64,000 bases of DNA, taken from positions 4,680,845 through 4,744,844 of the forward strand of contig SMSO01000014.1 of assembly GCA_004764695.1 (NCBI GenBank), written 5' to 3'. The DNA is from Schizochytrium sp. TIO01. Lineage: Eukaryota; Sar; Bigyra; Thraustochytrida; Thraustochytriidae. The position numbers and the translations under genes were made by a program. The notes beneath the pieces are model-generated. The model was given only the letters and a program-made list of their open reading frames with translations, was not told where the DNA came from and ran no database searches. Below, piece by piece: positions 1-11,868 of the stretch (position 1 is its first letter; each line of letters begins with the position of its first letter).

Positions 1-429
1 CATGGGCATGTACAGAGTCACGGGGTCGCCCTTCTTGATGCCGAACTTCTTGAGAACGTTGGCAATCTGGCAGACCTTGTGGAGCACCTCAAGGTAGGTG
101 TACTCGACGGCCTGGCCAGGCTCGTCCTTCTCCCAGATGATGGCAATGTCATCACCGCGGCCGGCCTCGACCCAGCGGTCAAGGCACTGCTCGGACACGT
201 TGAGCTTGCCACCAACGAACCAGGCAAGATCACCGTTGGTCAAGTTACCGATGCGAACAGCGTCGAACTCGCGCATCCACTGGAGCTCGGTCTTGGCAAG
301 ACGGCCCCAGAAACCGGTCGGGTCACGAACGGAGTCATCGTGGAGCTTCTTGTACTTGTTGAGGCCGGCAACGTGGGCACCCTTGGAGGAGTGCGTACGC
401 ACCTCGTGCACAACACCGTCCTGGGCCAT
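1..429 (-). CDS. Acetyl-CoA synthetase (AMP-forming), N-terminal 143 residues, partial
   Basis: AMP-forming acetyl-CoA synthetase activates acetate with ATP and CoA to acetyl-CoA, in cytosol or mitochondria. Read on the minus strand from the ATG at 429-427, the frame stays open for 143 codons to the window edge, so the AMP-binding core lies outside. The N-terminal domain is recognisable: FWGRLAKTELQW near residue 41, then WFVGGKLNVSEQCLDRW near residues 72-88, which matches the family's 'WF..GKLNVS.NCLDRH' block, followed by a stretch ending GIKKGDPVTLYMP. No organelle targeting peptide is evident. Codons end almost always in C or G, or else in T after GG/GC, as in the cofilin gene and unlike the DNA-PKcs gene, which suggests high expression. 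The ATG is followed by GCC. The region upstream (to the right) is the long repeat-rich desert. Close relatives such as propionyl-CoA synthetase cannot be fully excluded from this fragment. Confidence 0.9.
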   Translation of the reverse strand, partial: MAQDGVVHEVRTHSSKGAHVAGLNKYKKLHDDSVRDPTGFWGRLAKTELQWMREFDAVRIGNLTNGDLAWFVGGKLNVSEQCLDRWVEAGRGDDIAIIWEKDEPGQAVEYTYLEVLHKVCQIANVLKKFGIKKGDPVTLYMPM

Positions 430-1290
430 TGTGTTCTTAAGTTAAAAACTTGACTTGAAAATCTAGTACAAGTTGATCTTTTTGCTTTGCTGTTGGGGGA
501 TTACGGTTCATTCGGGTGACTCAAATGTCAGTTGTTCTGTTCATCTTCAAGAAAGATAGCAAGCATGCAACATCGCCATTGTCATATATCGAGCAGCTGA
601 GGAGTCCCCAAGTCGATATTCTAGACATATGTAGAGAGAAGTTTGCAGCACCTACCGCTGCACGCCAAGCGTGAAGACGCTGGCAGAGAGCAGCAAGTGC
701 TTCGACTTCTCCTGTTCTAGCCCCTTCAAGAGCAGGGAGATGTTCCCATTCCTCTGCCCAGTATGACAGATGTGTGGAATCATGGAACAAGATGATCGAT
801 TATACATACGGCTGTTGCTGCTGCTTCTCATATCATGCAAGAGCAGTATATATGCATCAAGCAGGCAGCAGCAGCAGCAGCAGCACGGCAGGCCGACTGT
901 CTTGGCTGATCATCTTCGTTGGGCTTTCTTGTTGACGTACCTAGTTGAGGCGAGCGGTGTTTGGGGTTTGCTTTTCCTCGGTCGCCTTCGAGGTTTCGAG
1001 TTTGCTGGCAATGGGAGCGAGGCAAGCCAAAGCCTTGTCTGCGGCTCTGCGCCTTTTACTATCTTCATGCCTAGCCTCCACTTAGCTCTCTCTAGCAGTC
1101 CCATCCCTCCAGCTTTCTCACTCTTCCTCCCTCTCTTTCCCACTGCCTCTGAGTGGCCCAGTGGAGGCCCACCTTTCGTTCTCTCTTCTTCCCCTTAATT
1201 TCGCCCCTCTATCCGCTTTCTTTTTCCAAGCTTTCTTCCACAGAGTCAGACTCTTTCAATTTCTTTTGACGTCAGTTCCCACTTTCCTTT

Positions 1291-1316
1291 TCTTTCTTTC
1301 TTTCTTTCTTTCTTTT
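1291..1316. repeat. (CTTT)n microsatellite
   Basis: Six perfect CTTT copies within a longer pyrimidine-rich tract, about 0.9 kb upstream of the acetyl-CoA synthetase start. Confidence 0.95.
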
Positions 1317-2197
1317 GCTGTGTCTTTTGAAAACCCACTATTCTTTTGAAGTTCTTCTATCCTTTCAAGGCAATTTTTCTTTCATCCGGTCCTTTTTTTA
1401 ATACTTCTTTATTTCTTCTTCTTTCTAATTTTTTAATTAATTTAAACACATGAAAAGTTGTTTCGCGCAATCAAGACCAGAGCTCCTTTGTGTTAGTTTT
1501 TTAAATGCTTTTCGAAACCTAGTTCGTCAGTTTGTTTGTTAGTTTCCTGCTCAAAATCTCTCGATCAGTTAGTTAAATATTTAATCAGATCGAATCAGTT
1601 TTTCTTTCTCCGTTCTCTCTGTTTGGCCCCTCGAAATCGCTGTGCATACGACGACATCATCATCTTAATTCCTGGCCGAGAGTGAGCGTCGCTGTCTCTC
1701 TCGGCAGGCAGCCAGGCAACGCTTAAGCCTGCTCGGCCAAAGGAAGCCAGGTCCAGGAAGAGACGCTCCGCGGCTCGAGGGCGCCCCCCTTTTCGAGGCA
1801 CGCAAACGCTCCAAGCAGAGCGGCTGGAAAGGCACACAGAGAGAGATCTTCTCCTTCTTTTTCCTCTTCTTCTTCTTTCTTCTTCTTCTCCAAGGGCCAA
1901 TAATTTTTATATCTCATCAATTTTAAAACAATAACTTTCTTCTTTATTTAAAACAAAAGTGTACTGATGATTCTTGGGATTAAAAAACAATTTTTTTTTT
2001 TAATCATCGCATTTTTAATGTTTTAGGAAACTTTTCATAAAAAGAAACTATCTTTCAATCAAACTGTCGGTTTTAAATTTTAAATTTGTTTTTTTCATGA
2101 AGATAAAATTAAATGCATTTTTTTAAGTTGGCAAAAGTATATGCAATCAATCGATCGCAAAGAAAAGCACGACGAGCTTGAATATATGTACATTTAT

Positions 2198-2234
2198 ATC
2201 ACATCACATCACATCACATCACATCACATCACAT
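2198..2234. repeat. (ATCAC)n microsatellite
   Basis: Seven perfect ATCAC pentanucleotide copies with no interruption. Confidence 0.95.
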
Positions 2235-2459
2235 GCATGTAAGGGCGCCTTGCTCGGCCTCTTTTGCTCTTCTCCTCCCCTTCTCCTGCTTTCAGCCTCC
2301 TTTCCCACTCATTTTCGATCATTCTTTGCGACCGCGATTTTCTTCTTTCCTTCTGCAGATCGCGGGAACATGGGGAACCCGTACATGTGGTCGCGGTCTC
2401 TGGTTGCCGAGCATTCATTGGTTTGTCTGCGGTCGATCTCCTGCGGCAGGCAGATCGGA

Positions 2460-2495
2460 GAGCGCAGCTACCTCGACGTCGAGGTAGCTGCGCTC
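2460..2495. repeat. Perfect 36-bp palindrome
   Basis: Eighteen bases on each side of the centre between 2477 and 2478 are exact reverse complements, with no spacer. The centre is CTCGACGTCGAG and the ends are GAGCGC/GCGCTC. Pairing fails at the next position (A at 2459, C at 2496). It is GC-rich in a moderately AT-rich neighbourhood. It could form a cruciform or be a dimeric protein-binding site; no function is known. Confidence 0.95.
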
Positions 2496-3987
2496 CTGCT
2501 TGAGGGCTGCAGCCGCACTGGCTGCGCCGGAGGGACGCATTTCCAGCTGCATTGCAGGATGGGCGTCTACGCATTCTTGGAATTAATTACATTCAGATTG
2601 AAATTTCGAAATTTACCCAAAGCGCCTCGCCAACATTCGAATTACATGGAAGCGCTGCGCGGTTTATTCGTGTGCGGCGACTGCATGATCAAGGTACGAT
2701 AGCGATAGCGCGCCTTTTGAGACACGAACAGCGCGAATGGACTTTATAATCAATCTCGCTGTTCAGCCGCCCAAATCTGCCTCAGGAATGTGTGTTGTTC
2801 ACCTTCTGTTGGATTGTGCAATCAATCAGTCAGTCACCTTTATTTTCAAAATTCACAGAGAACGGCCGCGCAGATAATAGAGGGCGAGTCATAAGAGGGA
2901 ACCACCCAAAGAACGCGAGAGGACCGATGGATTGTGGGAAATCAACCGTCAATCCAAATGTCATCACTTGAGAAGCTGTCAGAAAGCTATGAATAGCACT
3001 GGTCGTGCATACATGCCACCAAAACCCATCAATGTGTCACGCAAAACCGCCTCTGCCCGAGCCTCAGTTGGTCCTATTGAATGCGCGACGTGCTTCATCA
3101 TTTTGAACCCGAATTTGAGCCAAAATTCGAAATTTCAAGATACAGATTAATCAACTAATCTTGCCTAAACCTTTATCAAGTTAAGCACCAGAGATGGTCT
3201 ACGCAGCCTATGGATCAGTTGTAAACGAGTTTTCCCGCTGCTCGTCTGTGGCATTATAGCTCACCAATCAGCAGTATCAAACAGATGGGTTGTTTCTCTA
3301 TGCGATAGACTGATTGACTAAATCTACATGCTCGGCGTTCTCAATATTTTTTTCTCGAAAGATTTTGTTTTAATAAAAGTATTACATTGAAAATACAAAA
3401 GCACGTATTAATTCTATCTCTAACTGTCTGAGGATAGATTCTTCTGACTTTCGTTTTTAAAACGCAGAGCTTGTGCTGTGAACTTTTGGGTGAGTGGGTA
3501 CGGGTACCTACCTACCTACTGTAGAGAGCGATGCCAGGAAAACAACCCGTGAACAAACCATCGTGTTTTCCAGCGTTTATCCAAGTCTTGAGCATCGCTG
3601 AAGTGCCCAACTTGAAGACTGACAGTATCCAGATCCCTTAGAAAGAAAGTAACCCAATCAATACATACATCAATCAACAACAAATATACCTATCTATACC
3701 TGGTAGCTGACTATTTGTTTATTTGCTTGTTCACACTAAAACACCCGTTCATGAAAGTTGTTTCCCAAATACACGATGATCGATAGGCATTCATTTCAAA
3801 AGTCGAAAAAGCCATTGCAAAAGCCAAGAAGAGTCGGCATACGGACTAACGTGAAGCCAAAGTCTGCTTTCTTTCTTTCACCATAGTACTCTTGGAACCT
3901 TCCTACCTACCTCATAATAAAAGAAAGACGAGCACGGTCCCTGTTTTCTTCGCACTTTCTCTCTTTTCTTCTCTCTACCCTTCTACT

Positions 3988-4007
3988 AAGCAAGCAAGCA
4001 AGCAAGC
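3988..4007. repeat. (AAGC)n microsatellite
   Basis: Five copies of AAGC. The same motif or its complement (GCTT/TTGC) recurs at 12779, 20004, 55699 and 59943. Confidence 0.9.
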
Positions 4008-4304
4008 GTCTCCGCTAGGACTCTGCTACCTCCCCGCTGGGAGACCCAGATCCTCTGTCTCCAGTGGGTGTACGGAATTCGCGGATTCGTACTTTATTTT
4101 ACCGAAAGGCAACTCGCGGGTTGGCCCCGGGCTCTGAAAACAACGCCAACGATATCTTTTCTAGAGAGACGAGTACTGAGGGGAATTTCCAAGCGTATGT
4201 TGTGTACATAGTATAGAGCGTATGTCTGTCAGTCTGTCTGTTGATTGTAGTGGGCAAAGCAGAGGAAAGAAAGCTTCGCTTCAAGGCAGGCTTCTGAAGG
4301 TCTT

Positions 4305-4343
4305 TGATGGATGGATGGATTGATCGATTGATCGATCGATTGA
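4305..4343. repeat. GATG/GATT/GATC tetranucleotide tract
   Basis: Imperfect array in which GATG units pass into GATT and GATC units, as if one tetranucleotide array had diverged. Confidence 0.85.
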
Positions 4344-4731
4344 CGATGGGTCGGCTCAGTCGGATACGCATCAAAGCAAACGATCATCGAATCAAAGAAG
4401 GGAAGAAGGGAAGAAAGCAACAGCATCGACGGAGATCCAAGAAGATGACCAGAAATGGAAAGCGAGAAAGCAGGAAATCCGCCTCCTTCATTTCAAACTT
4501 TAGTTTCCTCTGCATAATATATGGCGCCTTCTTTTCTTCCTCTCCCCGTTGTTTCCTTATTTCTTTATATCTCTTTTTTTTCTTTTTTTTTTTTAATTTT
4601 GTCTCTTTGTGGGTACGTAGGTATGTTGGCCAGGGAACGAACAGAATCATCGAAGCCACGCGCTCTTCTCCAACATTATTAAGGCATCGGCTGGCAGCTT
4701 GAAGGCTTAGCCAACTAACTACCTCTCAGGA

Positions 4732-4860
4732 ACAAACAGACAAACAAACAAACAAACAAACAAACAAACAAACAAACAAACAAACAAACAAACAAACAAA
4801 CAAACAAACAAACAAACAAACAAACAAACAAACAAAAAAACAAAAAAACAAACAAACAAA
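4732..4860. repeat. (CAAA)n array, about 129 bp
   Basis: About thirty CAAA copies with two units lengthened to CAAAAAAA near 4835-4848 and one CAGA unit near the start. Reverse-strand reading frames through it give only repeated CLFV and are not genes. Confidence 0.97.
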
Positions 4861-4929
4861 CCCGCGAATCCTCGAACAGCGAACAGCAAACGCGAAGGCA
4901 GCCGCTTCGGCATCTTTTGCCACCACACC

Positions 4930-4931
<2 letters not shown>

Positions 4932-4980
<49 letters not shown>
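4932..4980. repeat. (GATT)n microsatellite
   Basis: Twelve GATT copies in a row, only 70 bp after the CAAA array. Confidence 0.97.
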
Positions 4981-4981
<1 letters not shown>

Positions 4982-5445
4982 GATTAATTGATTAATTACT
5001 GGTTCACTCGATGATTATTTCTTTGCTTTCTTTCACTCCAAAAAGCAGCACAACTTGAAAAGGTCGATTCCAATTTTACTTCAGCCTTCTTTCAAGAGAA
5101 AAAGAAATATGTAATCATCACCTCTCCACAAGTACGTATAATTAAACAGCCTTACCTTCGAAACGAAAACAAAATTTTCCATGTCTATATTTCCATGCCA
5201 TCTTATTTTAAAAATAATACTTCGATGATCATCTGAAAATGTAAGCGAACAAGACATGATGAAAGAAATAAACACCTAAGTCTGCCCTGAAAAGCCGAGG
5301 GAGGCTGCTGCTCTCTTGTTGAGCAGGCGGCCTAAGCGAGCGCCGGTCCTGGTACATACACAGATCCAGCGCCCTTCTGACGCCACCACCACCTCTGCGG
5401 TCCGTATGCCTCGTATGCGCCTCTTCTGATCAGTTCATCGCTTGC

Positions 5446-5492
5446 CTTTCTTTCTTTCTTTTTCTTTCTTTCTTTCTTTCTTTCTTTCTTTT
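5446..5492. repeat. (CTTT)n microsatellite
   Basis: About eleven CTTT copies with one lengthened unit near 5458. Confidence 0.95.
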
Positions 5493-5934
5493 ATCTGTCT
5501 TTCTGCAGCAATCAACGATTGATGAAGAGCTGGCTTTTGATTGCTTTGCTTAATTACTTTGTTTGTCTATGTATTTTAAATATTCAGTCAAGTTTATTCC
5601 AAAACTATTCTTACCTTTTAAATTGTTTTTTAAACCTTGGTTGAATATGTATATGTATGTATATACATTTGTACATGGTAATTATCTCCCGATTCCATCA
5701 GTCTACACCGAAGCCTGTGGAACAGACAGCTCTTGAGAAGGAAAGGAAGAAAGAGGTGGCGAACACACTGCTTGCTAATGGAACGAAATGACCCCAATGG
5801 GTGAGTGAGTTAGTTTGGCGGAGGAACTCGAAGGATGCGTGCGTGGCGATCAGAATTGGCGCGGCCAGGGCAAGGCCAAAGTTCTTGGATACCGTCATTC
5901 GCTCGTTGTCCCATGCATTGCTTCTCGTGCCTGT

Positions 5935-5954
5935 CTGCCTGCCTGCCTGCCTGC
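5935..5954. repeat. (CTGC)n microsatellite
   Basis: Five CTGC/CTGT units inside a GC-richer stretch. Confidence 0.9.
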
Positions 5955-6019
5955 CAAGATAGGTGGAAGCTAGGTCATCACCAATCCCCCGCTCGCAGCT
6001 ATTTTGGAGTTTTCCAAGG

Positions 6020-6072
6020 CATTGCATTGCATTACATTGAATTACATTGAATTACATGGGTTTGCATTACAT
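6020..6072. repeat. CATTR pentanucleotide tract
   Basis: CATTG, CATTA and GAATTACATT units alternate, an imperfect 5- and 10-bp periodic array. Confidence 0.85.
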
Positions 6073-6174
6073 CCTAACGCAAAGTCCAAAGATATTCCTC
6101 GTTCCCTGCAGTAACCTTTGGCAACTTCGAGAATGAGCTGTCGATCTTCGAGCGGGGCTCTTCGTGGTTCACTC

Positions 6175-6203
6175 GCAGCAGCAGCAGCAGCAGCAGCAGC
6201 AGC
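6175..6203. repeat. (CAG)n trinucleotide tract
   Basis: Nine to ten CAG copies, outside any supported gene. Confidence 0.95.
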
Positions 6204-7466
6204 CCATGGCTGTCCTGCCAAAGCCGAGCACGATTCACCATCGGCTGCTTCGTAGCGTACGAATAAATATCCATTCGTCCATCCATCCGCAGATCGATCT
6301 TCAACTTCTTCGAAGCAGACTTTGTCCTTCGCACGTCATTCATGAAGTCGAAGATCCATATTTCTGCAGTGAGCCAGAATGGCGGAGATACCTACTACTA
6401 CCACACCTCCTACAGTAAACCATAGGCCGCGCTAATGATACCGCTGCGATTAGGAAGATCAGGACGAAAACATAGCCAAGCTCTGAAAATTGGATCCGAC
6501 GCTGGTTTTCTTTTTATCTTCTGTGTAAGCACTCTTAGGCAGGTACCAAATTGGTAGGCAGCATGCTTGCTTGCTTAGTAGTGCAGTAAAGATAGTTAGA
6601 CACTTTTACAAAGTAGGTATTTTGTATATCTGCTTTTCTTTTTCTTTTTCTTTTCTTTTTTCTGTTCGAACAAGGACTGACTGATGAGGAGCGGCCTTTT
6701 CCAGACGCGTGCACTTTGCCGCGTGAGGCCGGCGCTGAGAGTTATCTGATCGGGCGAAGGGAGTCGTGGAGGAGGTTTCGTGGCCCTTCCCGCTCTTCCT
6801 TTAGCTCTCCCGAGTTGTTGCGTCCTTTTCCACACCAGTTTCCACACGAGGCTTGAAGATGTGCATCCTTGTGAAAGCTTGTAATCATTTTGTCAATGTC
6901 GTCTCTTTTTTCTTTCCTTTCTTTTCTTTTAATTTAATCATCTTAAAAAGTTTCATTTAAAATTGTTTACTGCTTTTTAACAAAATGAAACTGGAAAAGT
7001 TGCTTTCAATCTACTTTCTTTTAAAGAATGCTTTTGTTATCTTCTTCCTCATTGAAATTTATTTTTATAATTTTTATTGATTGTAAAATTTTCTCAAGGA
7101 AAAGAAAAAAAAAAAAAAAGGAAAAAAAAAGCAGTAAGCTCTGCTAACTAACTCTCCCCCAACATAGTACAAAAGAGACCTTAGTTTTTTTATTTTTAAA
7201 CTACTACTTAACAGGCCCTATATATTATTACTCTAGCTCTGGTAGGTACTTAGTGAGTGATCTCGCGGCAGATCCAGGATTTGTTTTCTGGTGCGAGTTC
7301 GCGAACGGCATAGGATTAGCTACCCCCTCGCTAGGACCCAAACATCCTGCTTGCTCACTATCTTCGGAACCCGCTCGAAGATGGACGAGCGAGACGAAAC
7401 GCGTGCGCATAATCCTTTCAATCGGGTAACTAACAAACTAACAAACTAACTCTAACCAACTAACTG

Positions 7467-7506
7467 ATTGATGATTGATTGATTGATCGATCGATTGAAT
7501 GATTGA
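7467..7506. repeat. GATT/GATC tract
   Basis: Imperfect GATT array with GATC and GAAT units, like the one at 4305. Confidence 0.8.
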
Positions 7507-7830
7507 CGGGGTAACTAACTATAAGTTGAGGCAGCTAGATCTTCAATCAAAAGCCAGTCTTGACTTGAGTTGAATGCCCATTTACATTCGATTACTCCGT
7601 CCGAAACCGACCGTCGGCGATGCCTGCGCCCGCCTCGCTTTGCTTTCCGCTGCTCCTTCCACCTCCTCAGAGGATTAGATTATTCCGCCATCGACTGTTT
7701 GGTCGTTTGATTCGCTCCCTGATCCATTTCCTCGCTCCTTCAACAGATTGGGCCCAGAAAGGCGAGGCTTGGCGCGTATCGTTGACTCTACTGTAAACTC
7801 TACCGCCCTCTCTCCAGTGCTGGCGATTTA

Positions 7831-7887
7831 TTTGTTTGTTTGTTTGTTTGTTTGTTTGTTTGTTTGTTTGTTTGTTTGTTTGTTTGT
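7831..7887. repeat. (TTTG)n microsatellite
   Basis: Fourteen TTTG copies. It is complementary to the CAAA array at 4732, so the two arrays are inverted relative to one another 3 kb apart. Confidence 0.97.
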
Positions 7888-8370
7888 CTTGGTTGGCAAA
7901 ACGTCTCCTACCAAATCGATACACTCAAATTCAAGTTCAACTTTCTTTCGATCGACCAACCGAACCGATCGCCGTTCGGGAGGTCTGCGCGGACAGACAC
8001 AAAGACAGACTAAGTGCACCGCCTTGGGAGCGATGGGCGCCTTTTCGATATCTTTCTCTGATAGGTCCTTCTTCTTCTTGTTGTTGTTCTTGGAGCTCAA
8101 AAAAGCAGCAGCAGCAGTGAGACTTTCCTTTCTGCAGCTGCTTCTTTCCCTGTTCTCTCTCTGCCCCTCTGTTACGAAAAACCCTAGCGCCACCGAACTC
8201 TCTAGTTATAGACACCGTGACGGATACGCTTTGCAAGTTGCAGATTTCTTCTCAAAGTGAGCGTCCTGGAACTTGGGTCCTCGCTTTGAAAGAAATCGTC
8301 GGCCAACCGCCCTGTATTACCCACCCCCCTTCCCCCTCTTTATCCTTCCCTCATTCATGATAACAGACAC

Positions 8371-8418
8371 ACAAACAAACAAACAAACAAACAAATGATG
8401 GATGAATGAATGAATGAA
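8371..8418. repeat. (CAAA)n next to (TGAA)n
   Basis: Six CAAA copies pass within 10 bp into four TGAA copies. Confidence 0.9.
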
Positions 8419-8529
8419 CTAAATCATTAGTTTGCTGATCCAAATTCTTCTTCGAAAGAACACCCAGCTACGGCAGGTCCGCTTTCCGCCTCTGCAAAAT
8501 CACTCGTGATCGAGATACCCCTACTCCTA

Positions 8530-8640
8530 GACGCTAGCTAGCTAGCTCTAGCTAGGCGTAAGCATGCATGTAAGAATGTATGTAAGTAAGTATGTATGTA
8601 AATATGTTTGAAACGATGTTTGAAACGATGTATGTTCGAA
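8530..8640. repeat. CTAG-rich and GTAT/GTAA/GTTT tract
   Basis: Self-complementary GCTAGCTAGCTAGC-type sequence near 8533-8554, then GTAA and GTAT tetranucleotides and two copies of a GTTTGAAACGAT unit near 8607-8630. Confidence 0.8.
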
Positions 8641-8997
8641 GTATGTGCTTGCGCCCTCTGTTCAGAGGGACCTCCTCCTTCTTCCACTGTTAGCTCCGGG
8701 TTTCCATCCGAGCTCGCGCAGCGGCGAACGAATGCACCTGCGCGATTCTGCGATAGCTTGGCCTTCTTGCTCGAGCGTGCCGAACTCGAGTTGAGCCGGT
8801 GTCAGACGGTCCGAGCTGCCGATTACGCGGCCATGGCAGCTGCCAAGACGTCTGAAACAGTCCGCACGCACATGCATTCTTGGTTGAACCCGACTGCAGA
8901 CCTAGCAGCGCCGTAGCTGCGCTTAGCCGCAGCGGCACCATCGCAGTATCATCCGCACTGCAATATCCTGTTTATCAATTTACCCGCAATCCAGTAC

Positions 8998-9069
8998 AGT
9001 CAACAATGCAGTCAACAATGCAGTCAACAATGCAGTCAACAATGCAACCAACAATGCAATCAACAATGA
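8998..9069. repeat. 12-bp minisatellite, six copies
   Basis: Unit AGTCAACAATGC, four perfect copies followed by two with one or two changes. In one frame it reads as repeated MQST. The units abut with no unique spacers, so it is not a CRISPR array. Confidence 0.95.
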
Positions 9070-11482
9070 ACAATGGAATACAATCATCAATCACTTCTCT
9101 GTTACTGCCGCCCAAAATCAAAAAGTCGGCCGTAGCAGCAGGGCATACGAGCACATAGGCGCTTCCTAAATCAGCGAGGCGAACTAGCAGGAGTGCCTAG
9201 CAGTATCTTCTGGATCTGCCCACACTTTTAAAGGCGATCTTTGCTGCTTAGGCGGAAGGACAGAGACTGCCTAAAGAGCTTGGGACTCCAGGGCGGTTTC
9301 GTTCCAAGTCGGCCACGAGGCAGTCACGAGGCCGCGCTTGGCTCTTGGCGCCGCTACTCTCCAGAGCACTCAGTCGATGCTTGCTTGCAGGCTTTTGGAA
9401 AGATCCAAGGCGCGGAAAACACGGGAACGGCATTTCTCGAGCTCGAGGCCGTAGCAAATTTCGACTAGCTGCTACAGAGGTCCCAAATAGAACGTGTGCG
9501 CGTGGCGGTCAAAACGAAGCGACCACACAGAATAGTAGTGCAAGCTTAGGAAGCTAAGGAGAGAGGAACAAAATAAATAAATAAAAAGAAAGTTTCTTTT
9601 TGCTGTAAGGTCCACTTACGTATTTGTTTTTAATGGCAGCTGCTAGTATTCCCTGTAAGTACTTTTTCAAGCAGAACCTCTACGAAAGCGACTAACCACT
9701 GTAAGATTAACTGAAGTGACATGTTGCTTGTTATATGCGTGACAGTCCAATGAAAATTTCTCGGTACGATGGACCAGAAGATATCTTTTGGACCCAACCC
9801 CCAAAAGGCTCAAGAAAGCGTAGGCCCGCTTTGCGTGTTGACCATTTTGCATCGGATGATTCGGCTTTCCGAGTCTCACTTGGACATCCCAACTTAGACT
9901 TGGAACTGAACGGGAGACGTGAAGGCGCGCCGAATTTCTCGATGATGCATTTTGCGGGTCTATAATCCTCACAGACATAAGAAGATTGTTTCCGTGAAAA
10001 CAAAATAATCCAAATCATAATCACTTTAAACTATTGTTATGAAGATCGTAAAACAGATCTTGCATACTGAGAGCTGGTAAGCTGCACCTATTCAGAATAT
10101 TCCTTTATATGAAATTTAAAGGAAAAATAATTGATTGAAGAGATCCATATTGTGATATTACAAGTGTATGTGCAATTCTGACTGTGCCCTTTTTGAAACT
10201 CAGTGCACTGACACAAGTAAGGGTATGACATGGATTGCAAGCATAGTCTATAATTTTGCAGTCGTTCTCAAGCTAAAGAACAGCGCGAACCAGGATCAGC
10301 ATTTCACTACTTGCATCTCAAAACTGCCCTGTGAAAAGAAGTCGAATTCTATCCTTTGTAAATGAAATGATGAGACTGACATTTGCACCAATTTGAACTG
10401 GATATATATTCGATTGCTCAAAGGGTTAAGAAGAATCTTCAAACGACGAGATCTTTTGACCCAGTCTTGCTACTGCATGAATTAAGCAGTTTTTCCAACT
10501 AAAAGAAATAGTCCCAGCGCCAAAAATCTCTCGCACAAGATAAACAATTCTAGCCTCGAATCACATTTTGCAATTCCAGCAGCCATGCTACAAAACTGAT
10601 TGTACGCGAAGCTGCGCGGTTTCATTCAACCTCTTAATGGCTACGGTTTGGCGTATGAGCAGTGATTTGATTAGGATTCTTTGCTCTAACAACAATCTTC
10701 GCTGGAAGAAGAAACCAGCTTTGTAGGCTGTCTTCTTTCAACTTTCATTTCGACTGCCCTTGCTTTTGTTATTCTCAGTCAAACGTTTCTCTTTTTTATT
10801 TTTTATTTTAGTTTCTTTCTAACTTTTATGACAATTCTAAATTGCAATGTCGGTAGAATGGTATGGTAGCACTCTGTTTCATTTTTCTTGGGTTGATCAA
10901 ATCAATCAAACCCTATTTTTAAACCTTCATACTAGCAACTTTTTTTCTTTTTTCTGTTTAAATAATTGAAACTCTGTTATGTTATGATAGATGTTGTTTA
11001 ATAAAATAATTAAAATTTAAAAACGTTTTTTTAAACAATTATTTTTTAACTTCTCTTCTTGAACGTTTTCTTCTTTTTTTTATTTAATAATAGAAGGCAT
11101 GAAGCTTTCATACTCAGTCACTGACTCACCAATAGGTTTCGCCTTAAACTTGAGCATAGGAGATTGACAGCTGAATTTTGAACCTTCTTCCGGAAGAGCG
11201 TGGATTGATAAGTTTGGCATACTTACACTCACTCATACATAAACTAATAAACCAATTCGCGCTCAGAGGCACTACATACTTACTTCATCAGGCAAACTGA
11301 GGCCTCCAACGCCTTCTTTTTCAGAAGGCTCTGCTCCAGCTCAGAACGCAGCTAGCTTTCTACTCACGGCCTCCGAAGAAGATTAATTAAATTCAACATC
11401 AACAACAACAATATCTACAGCAGCCTCGAAAGCTCTCTCGAGTCAGGGAAAACACAGCGCTGTCAGTCCTAAGCCCTTGTTG

Positions 11483-11503
11483 GGTAGGTAGGTAGGTAGG
11501 TAG
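11483..11503. repeat. (GTAG)n microsatellite
   Basis: Five GTAG copies; the complementary CTAC form occurs near 3508 and 17332. Confidence 0.9.
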
Positions 11504-11623
11504 TACAGCTACCGATTACACCGCCGCAAGGTGTCCTTCAAGCCCATCTTGGTTTTTCGTTCTCAAGAAAGCTTCGCAGAATCCAAGAATCTCCACCTGG
11601 AAGCCCAAGATACCCACCGTGAT

Positions 11624-11661
11624 AATGATGATGATGGTGGTGGTGGTGGTGGTGGTGGTGT
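11624..11661. repeat. (GAT)n to (GGT)n trinucleotide tract
   Basis: GAT units pass into about nine GGT units. Confidence 0.9.
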
Positions 11662-11769
11662 TGATGATTCATGACCGTGCTCTGGACCAAGAACTAATCG
11701 AGTTCTTGGACAACTGCTGCCGCCGCTGCTGCTGGATGTAGCAGAATGAAACTCACGGTACTTGCTTCG

Positions 11770-11868
11770 TTAGTTAGTTATTTACTTATTTAGTTAGTTG
11801 TTTATTTAGTTAGTTGTTTATTTAGTTAGTTGTTTATTTAGTTAGTTGTTTATTTAGTTGGTTAGTTG
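11770..11868. repeat. 16-bp minisatellite of TTAG/TTTA units
   Basis: Unit AGTTAGTTGTTTATTT repeated about five times; the unit itself is built from diverged tetranucleotides. Confidence 0.9.

Larger units (their letters stand above)
430..4731. other. Gene desert, part A (upstream of acetyl-CoA synthetase)
   Basis: No gene is supported here. The first 2 kb are rich in pyrimidine on the plus strand (purine on the synthetase's sense strand), notably 1060-1400 and 1780-1900, and may hold the synthetase promoter and 5' leader; no TATA box or leader intron could be assigned. An AT-rich stretch follows (1900-2160). Short arrays of CTTT, ATCAC, AAGC and GATG/GATC and a 36-bp palindrome are listed separately. 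The longer open frames (for example 2178-2702) run through the ATCAC array and the palindrome and show no family motif. Confidence 0.6.
4861..8997. other. Gene desert, part B
   Basis: No gene is supported. Repeats of GATT, CTTT, CTGC, CATTR, CAG, TTTG, CAAA and GTAT are listed separately. AT-rich stretches (5540-5690, 6900-7130) alternate with GC-richer islands (7600-8330, 8640-8960). The GC-richer islands carry several short open frames on both strands, but none shows a motif, a splice-site series or a codon bias like the known genes. Confidence 0.6.

Noticed and set aside
1030-1080. GCCTTTTAC near 1048, like the U5 snRNA loop
   Set aside because: The flanks do not pair into the U5 stem, and no Sm site follows.
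2178-2702. 174-residue plus-strand frame
   Set aside because: It runs through the ATCAC array and the 36-bp palindrome, without motif or matching codon bias.
4719-4928. Minus-strand frames rich in CLFV
   Set aside because: Pure translation of the CAAA array.
8998-9069. 12-bp repeats as a CRISPR array
   Set aside because: Units abut directly with no unique spacers; the genome is eukaryotic.
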